A stretch of 64,000 bases of DNA from CAYMZZ01 sp046297935 (GTDB lineage: Bacteria > Bacteroidota > Bacteroidia > Chitinophagales > Chitinophagaceae): assembly GCA_046297935.1 (NCBI GenBank), contig JBKBHA010000002.1:62001-126000 (forward strand), in the 5' to 3' direction. Positions 41,883 through 51,035 of the stretch are shown piece by piece. Position 1 is the first letter of the stretch; every line of letters starts with the position of its first letter. A model generated the notes under the pieces. The model was given only the letters and a program-made list of their open reading frames with translations, was not told the origin of the DNA and searched no databases. Position numbers and translations under genes: made by a program.

Positions 41883-43881
41883 TCTTCTGCAATTGTATTT
41901 CAATAAACACGGATGTTCCCCGCTGCTGGTCACTCCGGATATCGATAGAACCATTAAGATAGGAAATTCGAGATTCAATATTATCGAGCCCAATACCCGA
42001 TCGTTCGGTTTTGTCAGGGGCAAAGCCGCGTCCATTATCTTCAACCGTAATACTCAACACCTGTGAGCGGCGATGTACCTGCACCAGTGCTTCGGTTGCT
42101 CCTGCATGCTTGATGATATTGTTGAGCAGTTCCTGGATAATCCGGTAAATACTCAATTCGACGGATTGATCAAGCCGTTGATCAAGACCTTCCGAATGAA
42201 AATCGACCTTGAGTAATCCGCTGTCGCGAATTGACTGTGTGTATTCGCGCAGGGCTTCATCGAGGCCATACCGGAGCAGTGTTTCCGGCAGCAGATTGTG
42301 CGCAATGCGCCGGCTTTCGCTGGCTGCCTTGCTGATCAGTTCGGCAGCCTTGGCTTTTTCAATACTTTCGATGTTGTTTGAAGCATCTGCCAAGCGGCTT
42401 ATTTGCATTTGAGCTGCGGCCAGTATGCCTCCTAATCCATCGTGCAGCTCCCGGGCCAATCGGCTCCTTTCTTTTTCTTCACCGGTCATCAAAGCTTTCA
42501 GAAGGGAAATGTCCTGTTCTTTCTTTAGCGTGATCAGGCTTTGCTGATAGGCTTTTCTGCGTTGAAAATACAACAACAGCAGCAATGCTATAAGCGCAGC
42601 CGCTATTAGCAAACCACCAATCAGGTTTCGGAGGCGGGCATTTTTTCGGGCCAGGTCTAATTCCTGTTCTGCGATCTGTTTTTCCTTGATGCTGGTTTCG
42701 TATTTTACATTCAGGTCGTTGATCTGCCGCATAGATTCATAAGTGAACAATGAATCGGCCACGGTAATGTATGCGTCCAGCGATTCGTATGCTTTTTTAT
42801 AGTCGCCCTTATTTTCGTAAATCGTATACAACAGCTGATAAGATTTTTGCAGCATTGGGTAATCTCCGGTTTCTTCAAAAATCCGACGTGATTCTTCGGC
42901 GTATTGCACAGCTTTGTCCATATAGTTATTGTTCATAGCAGCAAAGCTCATTACCTGCAGTAAGCCGCCCAGCGTATAACCTGTGTTCATACTGCGGGCA
43001 AAAATCATGGCTTTTTGGAATGCCTGGTCTGCTTTTTCGAACTGACCCGACCTCGCGAGGTAATCACCTTCGTTTTGCCAAACCATATAGTTCAACTCGA
43101 GGTTTTCCGGAAATTTTTGCGCAACCGGCTTTGCTTTATCATTCCATGCAAAAGCTGAATCGATCTGATCGCCTGCAATGAAGGCCCTGGAAACGCTACA
43201 GCTGATCATTGCTGCATCAACTTCATGTCCGTCGTCCATGAAAATGGGAATGGCGCGTTGGTATTGCCGAATCGCTTCGGCAACCTGGCGCCCCTGGAAG
43301 CTGATATTGCCGATCGCCTGGTACCCGCGAGCTTCGCCATATCGGTCGCCCAGTTGTTGATATATCGAAATTCCTTCCTTCACTGAATTGGTAGCTCCTG
43401 TCAGATCACCCTGGTGAATAAGGGCAAAGCCTTTTTGATACAATCCTTTCGCACGCCATCTGCCGGGCGGGTTTCCAGTGGGATTCAATAGCAACAGGCT
43501 ATCGGCTGATTCGGAGAATTCCCGGTAAAGTTTCTTTTTATAAAGGACTTCACCTTTTTGCCAGTAATAAAAGGAACGCACCTCATGAGACATGTTTGCC
43601 ACTCCATCGTTGTTAGCTTCTTCAAGACGGACCAACGCCGAATCAGGCAGATTGATTTTTGCTTCGTGGCCGGCCAGTTCTATCCAGGCTCGTACGCGGG
43701 CGGTGTCGGGTTTAAATTTACGAATGGCAGACGCCAGTGTGTTTTGCGCATCAGCACTTGCAAAAAAAAGCATACTAAGGAGGAGCACGTAGCACCGAAT
43801 AGCGCGTGTGTGACTGAAGAAACTGATTAGGCGAAAAAAATGTAACAGTCGTATTGGTTGCATGTTAACTGATTGAGTCAA
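41863..43881 (-). CDS. Sensor histidine kinase with periplasmic TPR domain
   Basis: Inner-membrane kinase of 672 residues, partner of the overlapping LuxR-type regulator. A signal or anchor segment (CYVLLLSMLFFASADAQ, near 30-46) is followed by an extracytoplasmic TPR solenoid (about 60-400), one membrane helix (420-439, LIGGLLIAAALIALLLLLYF), a HisKA_3 dimerisation domain with the phosphorylated His480 in LARELHDGLGG, and an HATPase domain (ELLNNIIKHAGA, VEDNGRGFAPD, GIGLDNIESRISYLNG). The start could be 43881 or the ATG at 43863. The TPR sensor suggests protein or peptide sensing, but the ligand is unknown. Confidence 0.93.
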   Translation of the reverse strand: MTQSVNMQPIRLLHFFRLISFFSHTRAIRCYVLLLSMLFFASADAQNTLASAIRKFKPDTARVRAWIELAGHEAKINLPDSALVRLEEANNDGVANMSHEVRSFYYWQKGEVLYKKKLYREFSESADSLLLLNPTGNPPGRWRAKGLYQKGFALIHQGDLTGATNSVKEGISIYQQLGDRYGEARGYQAIGNISFQGRQVAEAIRQYQRAIPIFMDDGHEVDAAMISCSVSRAFIAGDQIDSAFAWNDKAKPVAQKFPENLELNYMVWQNEGDYLARSGQFEKADQAFQKAMIFARSMNTGYTLGGLLQVMSFAAMNNNYMDKAVQYAEESRRIFEETGDYPMLQKSYQLLYTIYENKGDYKKAYESLDAYITVADSLFTYESMRQINDLNVKYETSIKEKQIAEQELDLARKNARLRNLIGGLLIAAALIALLLLLYFQRRKAYQQSLITLKKEQDISLLKALMTGEEKERSRLARELHDGLGGILAAAQMQISRLADASNNIESIEKAKAAELISKAASESRRIAHNLLPETLLRYGLDEALREYTQSIRDSGLLKVDFHSEGLDQRLDQSVELSIYRIIQELLNNIIKHAGATEALVQVHRRSQVLSITVEDNGRGFAPDKTERSGIGLDNIESRISYLNGSIDIRSDQQRGTSVFIEIQLQKNAENTV

Positions 43882-44031
43882 ATATAATTGGATTGCTGCA
43901 AAATTTTGTCGGAAACCGCAAATGCCTATCCCGGAAAACCCTGATTTTTTTTAATGGCGGCTATCCCTTAGGCCAGTGCCTTGAAATACCTGCAGTTTTG
44001 TTGAGCCATTCAAATCTGGCGAACAACAGTT

Positions 44032-45357
44032 ATGAAACAAATTATACTGCTCAGTTTTATGATGTTGATTTTCGGGCATCAGTTGTGGGCCCAAATCATT
44101 AACCCCAAAGAAACTGCCAAACGTAAAGTAGAAGACCGTGCCAATACCCGTTCCGATCAGGGTATTGACAGGGGACTTGATAAAATTGAAGAAGGTATTA
44201 AAGGCATATTTAAAAAGAAGGATAAGAAAAAGAAGTCGCAGCAGGACTCATCGAACAACCCGGATTTGTCACAATCCGAAGACGATGTTGCAACGGATAC
44301 AACGGTAGATCCTGCAAACAATAGCATGAAAGCTTACTCAAAATTTGACTTTATTCCCGGCGAAAAACTGCTGGCATACGAAGACTTTAAGCAGGATGCT
44401 GTGGGCGATTTCCCGGCTCAGTGGAATACGAATGCTGGCGGAGAAATTGTGACTATCGAAGGCGCGCCGGGCCATTGGCTGAAAGTACCACGGCAGGGCG
44501 TCTTTTTCCCTGAATTTATAAACGGCTTGCCAGAAAATGTAACTATCGAATTCGATATGCTGATCGACATGGAACAGATGTCGAATAACCAATCGGGACT
44601 TATGCTGGTGCTTCCCAAAAAGCTGGAGAACCGGCTGACTTATGATCAGTTATTTTCCAGCGAAACAGCGGTGGCCTTCGATATTCACCCTTCCGGATCG
44701 GAAGGTTATTTGTACAGCTATGTGTCGGCAATTGATTTGCAGCAACAACCCATCATCAAAAATGAAGCAAATAAGCCGGGGTTTTGGAACGCCGGTGCAA
44801 TCAATCGAATTTCTGTCTGGAGACAGGGTACTCGTATCAGATTGTATGTAAACGAGAAAAAGGTATGGGACCTGCCAAAAGTATTCCTACCAGGTGTGGA
44901 GTACGGATTTTTATTTGGAACCTATATGTTTGGAGATGGCTTGTTTATATCAAATCTTCGAATTGCTGCTGGTCAGCCCGATACCCGTTCGGCCCTGGTT
45001 AGTAAAGGCCGCTTCAGTACGACGGGTATACTTTTCGAAACTAATTCCGACCAGCTAAACCCGGCCTCATTCGGAATTTTAAAAGAAATAGCTACAACAC
45101 TGAAGGAAAATCCATCTGTTCAGGTGCAAATTGTTGGTCATACCGACAGTGATGGCGACGAAAAGGCAAATCAATTGCTGTCAGAACGCCGCGCAAAATC
45201 GGTAGCAACTGCCCTGGTAAATGAGTTTGGTATTGAAGCCAGCCGTTTGCAAACTACGGGCAAAGGAGAATCCGATCCAGTTGCTCCCAACGACAATTCA
45301 CAGAATAAGGCCCAAAACCGCAGAGTTGAATTTATTAACCTGACAGGCACCAGGTAA
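44032..45357 (+). CDS. OmpA family protein
   Basis: Secreted 441-residue protein with a signal peptide ending WA-Q (residue 20). A basic Lys-rich stretch (FKKKDKKKKS near 60) and an acidic linker precede a beta-sandwich-like middle domain (about 110-310, FEFDMLIDME-type jelly-roll motifs such as NVTIEFDMLIDMEQMSNN). The C-terminal peptidoglycan-binding OmpA domain has ILFETNSDQLNP, VQIVGHTDSDGDEKANQLLS, ERRAKSVATALV and NRRVEFINL. It is probably anchored to peptidoglycan at the outer membrane. What the middle domain binds is not evident. It is divergent from the kinase. Confidence 0.88.
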   Translation: MKQIILLSFMMLIFGHQLWAQIINPKETAKRKVEDRANTRSDQGIDRGLDKIEEGIKGIFKKKDKKKKSQQDSSNNPDLSQSEDDVATDTTVDPANNSMKAYSKFDFIPGEKLLAYEDFKQDAVGDFPAQWNTNAGGEIVTIEGAPGHWLKVPRQGVFFPEFINGLPENVTIEFDMLIDMEQMSNNQSGLMLVLPKKLENRLTYDQLFSSETAVAFDIHPSGSEGYLYSYVSAIDLQQQPIIKNEANKPGFWNAGAINRISVWRQGTRIRLYVNEKKVWDLPKVFLPGVEYGFLFGTYMFGDGLFISNLRIAAGQPDTRSALVSKGRFSTTGILFETNSDQLNPASFGILKEIATTLKENPSVQVQIVGHTDSDGDEKANQLLSERRAKSVATALVNEFGIEASRLQTTGKGESDPVAPNDNSQNKAQNRRVEFINLTGTR

Positions 45358-45362
45358 ATTAA

Positions 45363-45422
45363 TAATTAAAACATTAATACTCACCACTCACCATTAACCA
45401 CTCACCACTAACCATAACCATT
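45363..45422. repeat. CACTCACCACTAACC heptamer tract
   Basis: Heptamers ACTCACC, ATTAACC, ACTAACC run directly up to the ATG of the next gene. There is no inverted partner nearby. The period and purine/pyrimidine bias match the tracts at 11.48 and 53.85 kb, though the unit differs. Confidence 0.7.
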
Positions 45423-45423
45423 T

Positions 45424-46656
45424 ATGAAAACAAGATTGATAGCCGTTAAATGCCTTATATTGATATTCATATATCTGCCAGCCAATGCCCAGGAATGGCA
45501 GGGCCAGTTTCAAACCAAATATGGTGCCTTGCGCCTGGTGCAGGAGCTCGGTTTTGAATACCCCGGGGGCGGCATGGTATATGGCGATTATGGCGATAAA
45601 GGAACTTTTGTCGCTAATTTTTCAAACGGTCCTCACCGGCTCGATGGATATTTCCACAATGGAGCCGCCTCGGGAAAATTTTTGCTGGAAGCTTCAAAAG
45701 GGATTGGGGAGACCTACTATTCAACCCTTTTCAATTTTACCGGAAATTATGGTTATGGCGAGAACAACAACCTATATTCAACCAATGCAGATTGGCAGTG
45801 GACGGGTAAGCGCGATGCCACCGGTCGCCCCACCGGTCTAAAGAAGGCAGTTTGGAGCGGAAAATGGAAAACCAGTTTTGGCGATATCATTTTACAGCAG
45901 GTAGGCAATAAGGTGACTGGTAAATACAAAACCAACGACCGTATTGAAGCAGAATACAATCCAGATACCCGTATATTGAAAGGCACATTCACCAATGGCT
46001 CACAAACTGGTAAACTGGAATTTAAAATAGAGGGAAATAAATTTACAGGTAAATGGGGCTGGGGCAACAATTTGGATCAGGGCGCCTGGACAGGCGAGAA
46101 GTTTGTTAAGTCGAACGCAGAAATGGCTGCTACCAATCCGGCACCTGCACCTGCTCCGGTTACTTACAAAAAATACAGAATACAGGCCACAGACGTAGTG
46201 ATCAGCGAGTCCGGACAGAATATATTTTCAGCAGACGCCCCGGCTGAACTCTATGGCTTTGCGGGTTTTCGGGTACAAAGGGTAACTGCATCGAAAACAG
46301 AGAATATCGCCAGTTTTGGCAACCAGCCAGTCTACTATTTCGACCGCCAGGAGAACAACCATGTACGCGTAACTTATAATAAGAATACCGCTCAGTACAA
46401 ATATATATTTCCTGCTGGCAGCGCTTCCCGCGACTTTCTGATTCCTGTCAACGAGTTGAATCAACAGAACACTGATTTTTACTTCACTGCTGTTGCGCAT
46501 TTCAAAGAGGCTGATCCCGGTACCAATGATGATTTTGGCAAGAAGGAAATTCGGTTGTCGCTCAAGTCGATTCAATTGGGCAAGGTGTACACGGTATCCA
46601 ATTCCACTGGCGACGGGTCGTATAAACTCAGTTTTAAGATTGAGTTAGTAGACTAG
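45424..46656 (+). CDS. Secreted hypothetical protein with internal beta repeats
   Basis: Unrecognised protein of 410 residues. The signal peptide ends ANA-Q near residue 22. The N-terminal half contains two similar blocks: EWQGQFQTKYGALRLVQ (about 24-40) with FVANFSNGPHRLDGYF after it, and VWSGKWKTSFGDIILQQVGN (143-162) with LKGTFTNGSQTGKLEF after it. The pattern is W-x-G-x-(F/W)-x-T-x-(Y/F)-G-x-(L/I)-x-L. A Pro/Ala linker (PAPAPAP, about 239-246) leads to a C-terminal beta-rich domain (247-410). It follows OmpA after 66 bp of repeat and may share its transcript. No function can be given. Confidence 0.7.
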   Translation: MKTRLIAVKCLILIFIYLPANAQEWQGQFQTKYGALRLVQELGFEYPGGGMVYGDYGDKGTFVANFSNGPHRLDGYFHNGAASGKFLLEASKGIGETYYSTLFNFTGNYGYGENNNLYSTNADWQWTGKRDATGRPTGLKKAVWSGKWKTSFGDIILQQVGNKVTGKYKTNDRIEAEYNPDTRILKGTFTNGSQTGKLEFKIEGNKFTGKWGWGNNLDQGAWTGEKFVKSNAEMAATNPAPAPAPVTYKKYRIQATDVVISESGQNIFSADAPAELYGFAGFRVQRVTASKTENIASFGNQPVYYFDRQENNHVRVTYNKNTAQYKYIFPAGSASRDFLIPVNELNQQNTDFYFTAVAHFKEADPGTNDDFGKKEIRLSLKSIQLGKVYTVSNSTGDGSYKLSFKIELVD

Positions 46657-46683
46657 GCCCGCGATGCTCTAGATTTTTAGGTC

Positions 46684-46691
46684 TATTTTCG
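46684..46691 (+). promoter_or_regulatory. Candidate -7 element (TATTTTCG) abutting the ABC ATPase start
   Basis: A near-match to TAnnTTTG ending 4 bp before the ATG at 46696. If used, transcription would begin at about the start codon, giving a leaderless message. Confidence 0.3.
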
Positions 46692-46695
46692 GGGT

Positions 46696-47676
46696 ATGTT
46701 TATTATTCAGGCCCTGGGAATTTCCAAAGAAGGGCGCGATCGGCAGGTACTATCAGACCTCGACCTCGCGGTGGCCAAAGGAACATGCGTGGGAATTGTT
46801 GGCGAAACCGGCGCGGGAAAAACGAGCCTGCTCCAGATATTAGGAGGCCGGGGACAGGCCAGCACCGGTACGGTGCTGTTCAAAGGTCGCAATGTGCCGG
46901 GTACATCGGAGAAGCTGGTTCCGGGACATCCGGGTATAGGCTTTCTCTCGCAACACTTCGAACTGCCGCCGCATTACTGGGTACATGAATTATTATCGTA
47001 TGCCGGTGATCTGAGCAATTCAGAGCGGCAATACCTGTACGCACTTTGTAGAATAGCGCATCTCACCGAACGACGCAGTAGTCAGCTTTCGGGGGGAGAA
47101 CGCCAGCGGGTGGCGCTTGCACGCGAATTACTCCACCAACCGGATCTGTTGTTGCTGGATGAACCGTTCAATAATCTCGATGGTCATAACAAACGAACCA
47201 TTCGCCAGGTGCTTGCTGATTTGCGCACCCAATGGGGGATTACCCAGATCATGGTTTCCCATGAAGCACAGGATATGCTTTCGTGGGCAGATCAACTCTA
47301 CATCATGAAAGAAGGGCGCTGGGTACAATCCGGTGAGCCAAAGCACGTGTATGAACAACCTGTGAACGTTTATGCAGCGGGCCTGCTCGGTGAGTATTCG
47401 TTAATAGATCCCAGCCATCCTGCATTTATACAGCTTCCGTTCGATAAGGTGCCGGGTCAAAACTGGCTGATCCGGCCAGAGGATATAAAACCCGTCAGCG
47501 CCGACCACCGGCAACTGACGGGTTATGTAGAAAAAACGGAGTTCCGCGGTTCTTTCTATGCGGCCACTCTTCGGGTAGAACGGCAAAGTTTGCTTATGTT
47601 CAGTTTAGCTCCAACAGTTCAGCCGGGCGACTCGATTGATATTCGCATAGAGCGGGTAGTTGGATTGCCCGCCTGA
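46696..47676 (+). CDS. ABC transporter ATP-binding protein with TOBE-like domain (orphan)
   Basis: Cytoplasmic ATPase subunit of 326 residues. Walker A is GETGAGKTSLL (36-46), the signature LSGGERQRVALARELL, Walker B LLLLDEPFNNLDG and the switch His follows in MVSHEA. A C-terminal regulatory region (about 235-325, NWLIRPEDIKPVSADHRQ, then GYVEKTEFRGSFYAATL) resembles the TOBE/TOBE_2 domain of PotA/FbpC/MalK-type importers. There is no permease or binding protein nearby. Substrate unknown. Confidence 0.88.
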   Translation: MFIIQALGISKEGRDRQVLSDLDLAVAKGTCVGIVGETGAGKTSLLQILGGRGQASTGTVLFKGRNVPGTSEKLVPGHPGIGFLSQHFELPPHYWVHELLSYAGDLSNSERQYLYALCRIAHLTERRSSQLSGGERQRVALARELLHQPDLLLLDEPFNNLDGHNKRTIRQVLADLRTQWGITQIMVSHEAQDMLSWADQLYIMKEGRWVQSGEPKHVYEQPVNVYAAGLLGEYSLIDPSHPAFIQLPFDKVPGQNWLIRPEDIKPVSADHRQLTGYVEKTEFRGSFYAATLRVERQSLLMFSLAPTVQPGDSIDIRIERVVGLPA

Positions 47677-47687
47677 ACCAACCCGCA

Positions 47688-48317
47688 TCAGAATTTTCCG
47701 AACTTCAGCGTGGCGTGATAACTAATCGCGCTCAGGTCTTTGTCGGCTAACCCACGGCCATCGCTACCCATTGCAAAACGGTAGGAGATTCCCGGACTGA
47801 ATCGCATCCATTTGAACAAATTGATTTCCACCTGCACGCCTGGCTCTGCCACCGTAAACCAGTTTTCGTCGTACACATCTTCGTAGTTGATGTCGTGCAG
47901 ACCATTTCTCTGATACTGCAAGGTGAAGCCCGCGCCTGCAAAAAGCTGTAATGCCACATGTATGGGCTTGTCGGATGCCAGCACATATTCTGTCATCAGT
48001 CCGAACTGACCGTATTGCCATGTCATTTTGCGATTGGGCTGCGCGCTGAACTCGGTAGGAACGGTCAGCTGATTGGTACTGGCGGCCATGCCCAGGCCCA
48101 GCATAAAGCGATGATTTACGTACCAGCCTCCATAAATTCCAGCCATATGAGTGTATTTTCCACGTATGGAAGTAAAACGACTGCTCACTGCGCCATAGCC
48201 GCCACTACTTATTTTTTTGGGACTAAATACGGTTTTGACATTTCCCGACTGTGCATTCGCGTTCATAGATAAAGCAAATAAAACTAAGAGCATCAAGTAC
48301 CTGGTATAATTGTTCAT
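47688..48317 (-). CDS. Outer-membrane beta-barrel protein, hypothetical
   Basis: Protein of 209 residues with a signal peptide ending NANAQ near residue 23. The mature sequence alternates aromatic and small residues in strands (AGIYGGWYVNHRFMLGLGMA, FGLMTEYVLASDKPIHVALQLFAGAGF split by turns, WMRFSPGISYRFAMG) and ends in a strand with terminal Phe (SYHATLKFGKF), the usual insertion signal. It is convergent with the ABC ATPase gene (11 bp apart). Function unknown. Confidence 0.75.
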   Translation of the reverse strand: MNNYTRYLMLLVLFALSMNANAQSGNVKTVFSPKKISSGGYGAVSSRFTSIRGKYTHMAGIYGGWYVNHRFMLGLGMAASTNQLTVPTEFSAQPNRKMTWQYGQFGLMTEYVLASDKPIHVALQLFAGAGFTLQYQRNGLHDINYEDVYDENWFTVAEPGVQVEINLFKWMRFSPGISYRFAMGSDGRGLADKDLSAISYHATLKFGKF

Positions 48318-48466
48318 GTTGATAGGTTTTCTATATCACAACTTATGTTGTCGCTACCCCTACTTTTCATTATAAAAAATCTGTGATAAGCAGGTCGAAC
48401 CAGTCAGCGACGGTTGTGAGGTTGATTGAATTTTGATAACTTAGAAAAATCTTTCAACCGAACAAA

Positions 48467-49033
48467 ATGCAAAAAATGGCAACCAATATGCAAAGAATTC
48501 AGGCACTCGTAAACGAATATGGTCAAGTACTGGAAAATACCATTGCCTATCGTGCACAATGGCAACAACAAACCCGGGAGGCGATTCGTGAAATCTTTAG
48601 TCAGGTTATTACCCAAAGTGGATTAAAGGCGAAGGTGCTGGTGCGGGGCCAGATCGAAAATCTGGAAGCGATAGTGCTGGATCTGGGACGCAGCAGCAGC
48701 GGCCTTTCTGAGAACCTGGAGAATACGGACCTGAAACATACCATGGTCAAGAATAATGGAGCGTTGATCTATCAGCAATTATTCAATGGCAAATTAATGG
48801 TGATGTTGTCGAGTCCTCATATTGAGGGATATGGCGAACCTAAGCCGCCAAGGACCGTTGAAATTGTGCGCCCGGGCGAAATCACCAGCGACCTGGTGTT
48901 GGGTCATATTGAGCAATTGCTGAACGATATCATCAGTTGGGAAGATTTTGACGACGACGACAGAAATAAGAAAGTGGCTTTTCAGCCCATCGGTTTCCAA
49001 CATAGCGCCGCCAACGGCCAAACAGCAGCCTGA
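48467..49033 (+). CDS. Hypothetical cytoplasmic protein, 188 aa
   Basis: I do not recognise the family. The product has an N-terminal helical part (QRIQALVNEYGQVLENTIAYR...QQQTREAIREIFSQVI), then beta-rich sequence (LKAKVLVRGQIENLEAIVLDLG, KHTMVKNNGALIYQQLFNGK), and an acidic helix near the end (LVLGHIEQLLNDIISWEDFDDDDR). There is no signal or membrane segment. An alternative start is the ATG at 48476. It is divergent from the beta-barrel gene and alone. Confidence 0.65.
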   Translation: MQKMATNMQRIQALVNEYGQVLENTIAYRAQWQQQTREAIREIFSQVITQSGLKAKVLVRGQIENLEAIVLDLGRSSSGLSENLENTDLKHTMVKNNGALIYQQLFNGKLMVMLSSPHIEGYGEPKPPRTVEIVRPGEITSDLVLGHIEQLLNDIISWEDFDDDDRNKKVAFQPIGFQHSAANGQTAA

Positions 49034-49144
49034 GGGTTTGTGTAATCCCTCGCAGTTTTGCATCAGGTAAGTTTAAACGTTCTTATGTAGTTCGCGGAGA
49101 AAATCCGAGCATTGAGAATTGTTTCACTTTAAAATTTTTCAATT

Positions 49145-49564
49145 ATGAAAAGTTTGATCCTGGTGTTGTCTATCGTTACCGTGTTGGGTAATTCCTGTAA
49201 CAGCAGTAAAAAACTTACTGGTATGGTCGAACAATTGAAAGCGAAATGGATGCTTCAGTCGCTTGCAGGACAGACAGATTTATCGTCTTTATTTAACAGC
49301 AGGATGCCGGCGCTGGAATTCGACACCAAAGCAATGCGTGTTACCGGTAATGCTGGGTGTAATAATCTGAACGGACCAATAAGCCTTGACGGAGCGGGTC
49401 AACTGAGTTTCGGAAATCTGGCGATGACCCGCATGGCCTGCCCGGGCAATGGAGAGTCGCTTTTCACATCTGCGTTGTCGAAAGTGAATCGGTTTAGCAT
49501 CAACAATAATCTATTGACGCTGTTCGACGGCCAGGAACAGTTGATGACCCTGATCCGCCAGTAG
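49145..49564 (+). CDS. META domain lipoprotein (HslJ-like)
   Basis: Small secreted protein of 139 residues, with a likely lipidated Cys18 after a hydrophobic signal (LVLSIVTVLGNSC; weak lipobox). The META domain is recognisable: KWMLQSLAGQ, a central TGNAGCNNLNGPISLDG with the conserved Gly-Cys-Asn-Asn, LSFGNLAMTRMACPG, and the closing LLTLFDGQEQLM. HslJ-type META proteins are linked to stress and novobiocin tolerance in other bacteria; no activity is established here. Confidence 0.83.
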   Translation: MKSLILVLSIVTVLGNSCNSSKKLTGMVEQLKAKWMLQSLAGQTDLSSLFNSRMPALEFDTKAMRVTGNAGCNNLNGPISLDGAGQLSFGNLAMTRMACPGNGESLFTSALSKVNRFSINNNLLTLFDGQEQLMTLIRQ

Positions 49565-49654
49565 TGATACTGAATCTGGTTAAGTGCCGGCCATTTTTGG
49601 GGATTTTCCAGCAGGGCCGGGCGCAACAAATTTGTGGCATAAAAAACAACCGTT

Positions 49655-50410
49655 ATGCCCAATCCAATCGATTTGTTGCTCGACCCCGTATCGCTGATCA
49701 TTATGGCCATTTACCTGCTGCTGATGGCCTGGGAAGCTTTTTTTCCTGCGCGGAAATTACCAGTCATTCGATTTTGGCGCTTCAGGGGAATCGTATCATT
49801 TTTCGTTTTCTTTTTTATTTCCTCCTATTTACCCATTCTTTGGGCAGCATGGTTGCCTGATCGACCATTGATTAATCTCTCGGCTTGGGGAGCGGGTTGG
49901 GGTGCACTGGCAGGAGTATTGCTTTACGAGTTTGGTATGTACGTTTGGCACCGGAGCATGCATCGCAACTCTTTTCTGTGGCGTATTTTTCATCAAATGC
50001 ACCATAGCGCGGAAAGGCTGGATACCTACGGTGCTTTTTACTTCAGTCCAATGGATATGATTGGCTGGACGGCGCTCAGTACCGTTTGTTTTTCGGTGTT
50101 GTTGGGACTGGAGCCTCAGGCGATCACCATAATATTGCTACTCACCAATTTCCTCGGCATGTTTCAGCACGCCAATATTCAAACTCCGCAATGGCTGGGT
50201 TACCTGGTGCAGCGGCCGGAAAGTCATACGGTTCATCATGCAAGGGGCATACACGCTTACAACTATGCCGATCTTCCGGTCTTCGATCTGCTGTTCGGAA
50301 CATTCCGAAATCCCAAACAGTTTGAGCATTCCACCGGATTTTATGAAGGCGCCTCGAACCGGATAGGAGAGATGCTGGCTTTTCGGGAGGTGGATAAGCG
50401 GAAGGGGTGA
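49655..50410 (+). CDS. Sterol desaturase / fatty acid hydroxylase family protein
   Basis: Integral membrane di-iron enzyme of 251 residues. The three histidine clusters are HRSMH (99-103), HQMHH (113-117) and HTVHH near 195, plus a later His in AYNY context. Hydrophobic segments at about 12-30, 46-66 and 75-95 anchor it. Relatives hydroxylate or desaturate carotenoids, fatty acids or sterols; Bacteroidota often use them on carotenoids or lipids. The substrate is not evident. It runs into a large repeat block. Confidence 0.88.
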   Translation: MPNPIDLLLDPVSLIIMAIYLLLMAWEAFFPARKLPVIRFWRFRGIVSFFVFFFISSYLPILWAAWLPDRPLINLSAWGAGWGALAGVLLYEFGMYVWHRSMHRNSFLWRIFHQMHHSAERLDTYGAFYFSPMDMIGWTALSTVCFSVLLGLEPQAITIILLLTNFLGMFQHANIQTPQWLGYLVQRPESHTVHHARGIHAYNYADLPVFDLLFGTFRNPKQFEHSTGFYEGASNRIGEMLAFREVDKRKG

Positions 50411-50660
50411 ATTGTTGAATCGTTTAGTTGTTGAGTTGTTTAGGCGTTTAGGTGCAAAGAATAATCTGCGAAATCTGTGTAAAAATCCGCGTGAATCTGC
50501 GGGAACAGAACTGTTGCTCCCGTCAGCAATATGCCTATGAATTAAGGTTTTCTGTTCCCGCAGATTCACGCGGATTTTTACACAGATTTACACAGATTTG
50601 AATGCATTCATACGACTAAACAATTCAACAATTCAACAACTACACAACTCAACATTAAAA
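50411..50660. repeat. Nested palindrome after the sterol desaturase gene
   Basis: The outer octamer arms are 50411-50450 and 50612-50655. Inner arms 50471-50510 and 50550-50589 pair at 40 of 40 positions around a 39-nt loop starting CTGTTGCTCCCGTCAGCAA. The arm variant CCGCGTGAATC on the left is matched by GATTCACGCGG on the right. No gene is seen. Confidence 0.93.
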
Positions 50661-50953
50661 AATTCTGTTCCCTCTGCGGTTAAACAGGGTTTCAATACTG
50701 TAAGTTTGTGGCCAACGTTTAAAGAATTTGATGTTCTGATCCTACTGATTCGCACGAAGCCTGCGAGTCTCGGCACCCGTTTAACCGCAGAGTTCGCCGA
50801 GGTTTTACGCAGAGGCAGGGGAGGACTTTTTCCGTGATTGAGTCTCACATTACTCTCAAACTATCTCCGTGCCCTCTGCGAAAAAAAACTCTGTTCCCTC
50901 TGCGGTTAAACAGGGTATCAGTGCTTTAAGGTTGTGGCCAACCTTTAAAGAAT
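50661..50953 (+). mobile_element. 293-bp element with 67-bp terminal direct repeats (copy 2)
   Basis: Direct repeats at 50661-50727 and 50887-50953 frame a core that is the reverse complement of the core at 28620-28776, with most positions conserved. Shared core landmarks include CTCTGCGTAAAACCTCGGCG (read on the minus strand here) and AGAGTAATGTGAGA. There is no transposase and no obvious target-site duplication. It lies inside the same kind of nested repeat as copy 1. Confidence 0.6.
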
Positions 50954-51035
50954 TTGCTTTTCTGTTCCCACAGATTTACACAGATTTTTACACAGATTTA
51001 CGCAGATTATTCTTTACAACTAAACGATTCAACAA
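50954..51035. repeat. CAGATTTACA right half-arm and octamer remnant
   Basis: TTTTCTGTTCCCACAGATTT and following CAGATTTTTACACAGATTTACG form a right inner arm without its left partner. This mirrors the isolated left half-arm next to copy 1 of the 290-bp element at 28.52 kb, but on the opposite side. The tract ends at the stop codon of the PD40-OmpA gene. Confidence 0.75.
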
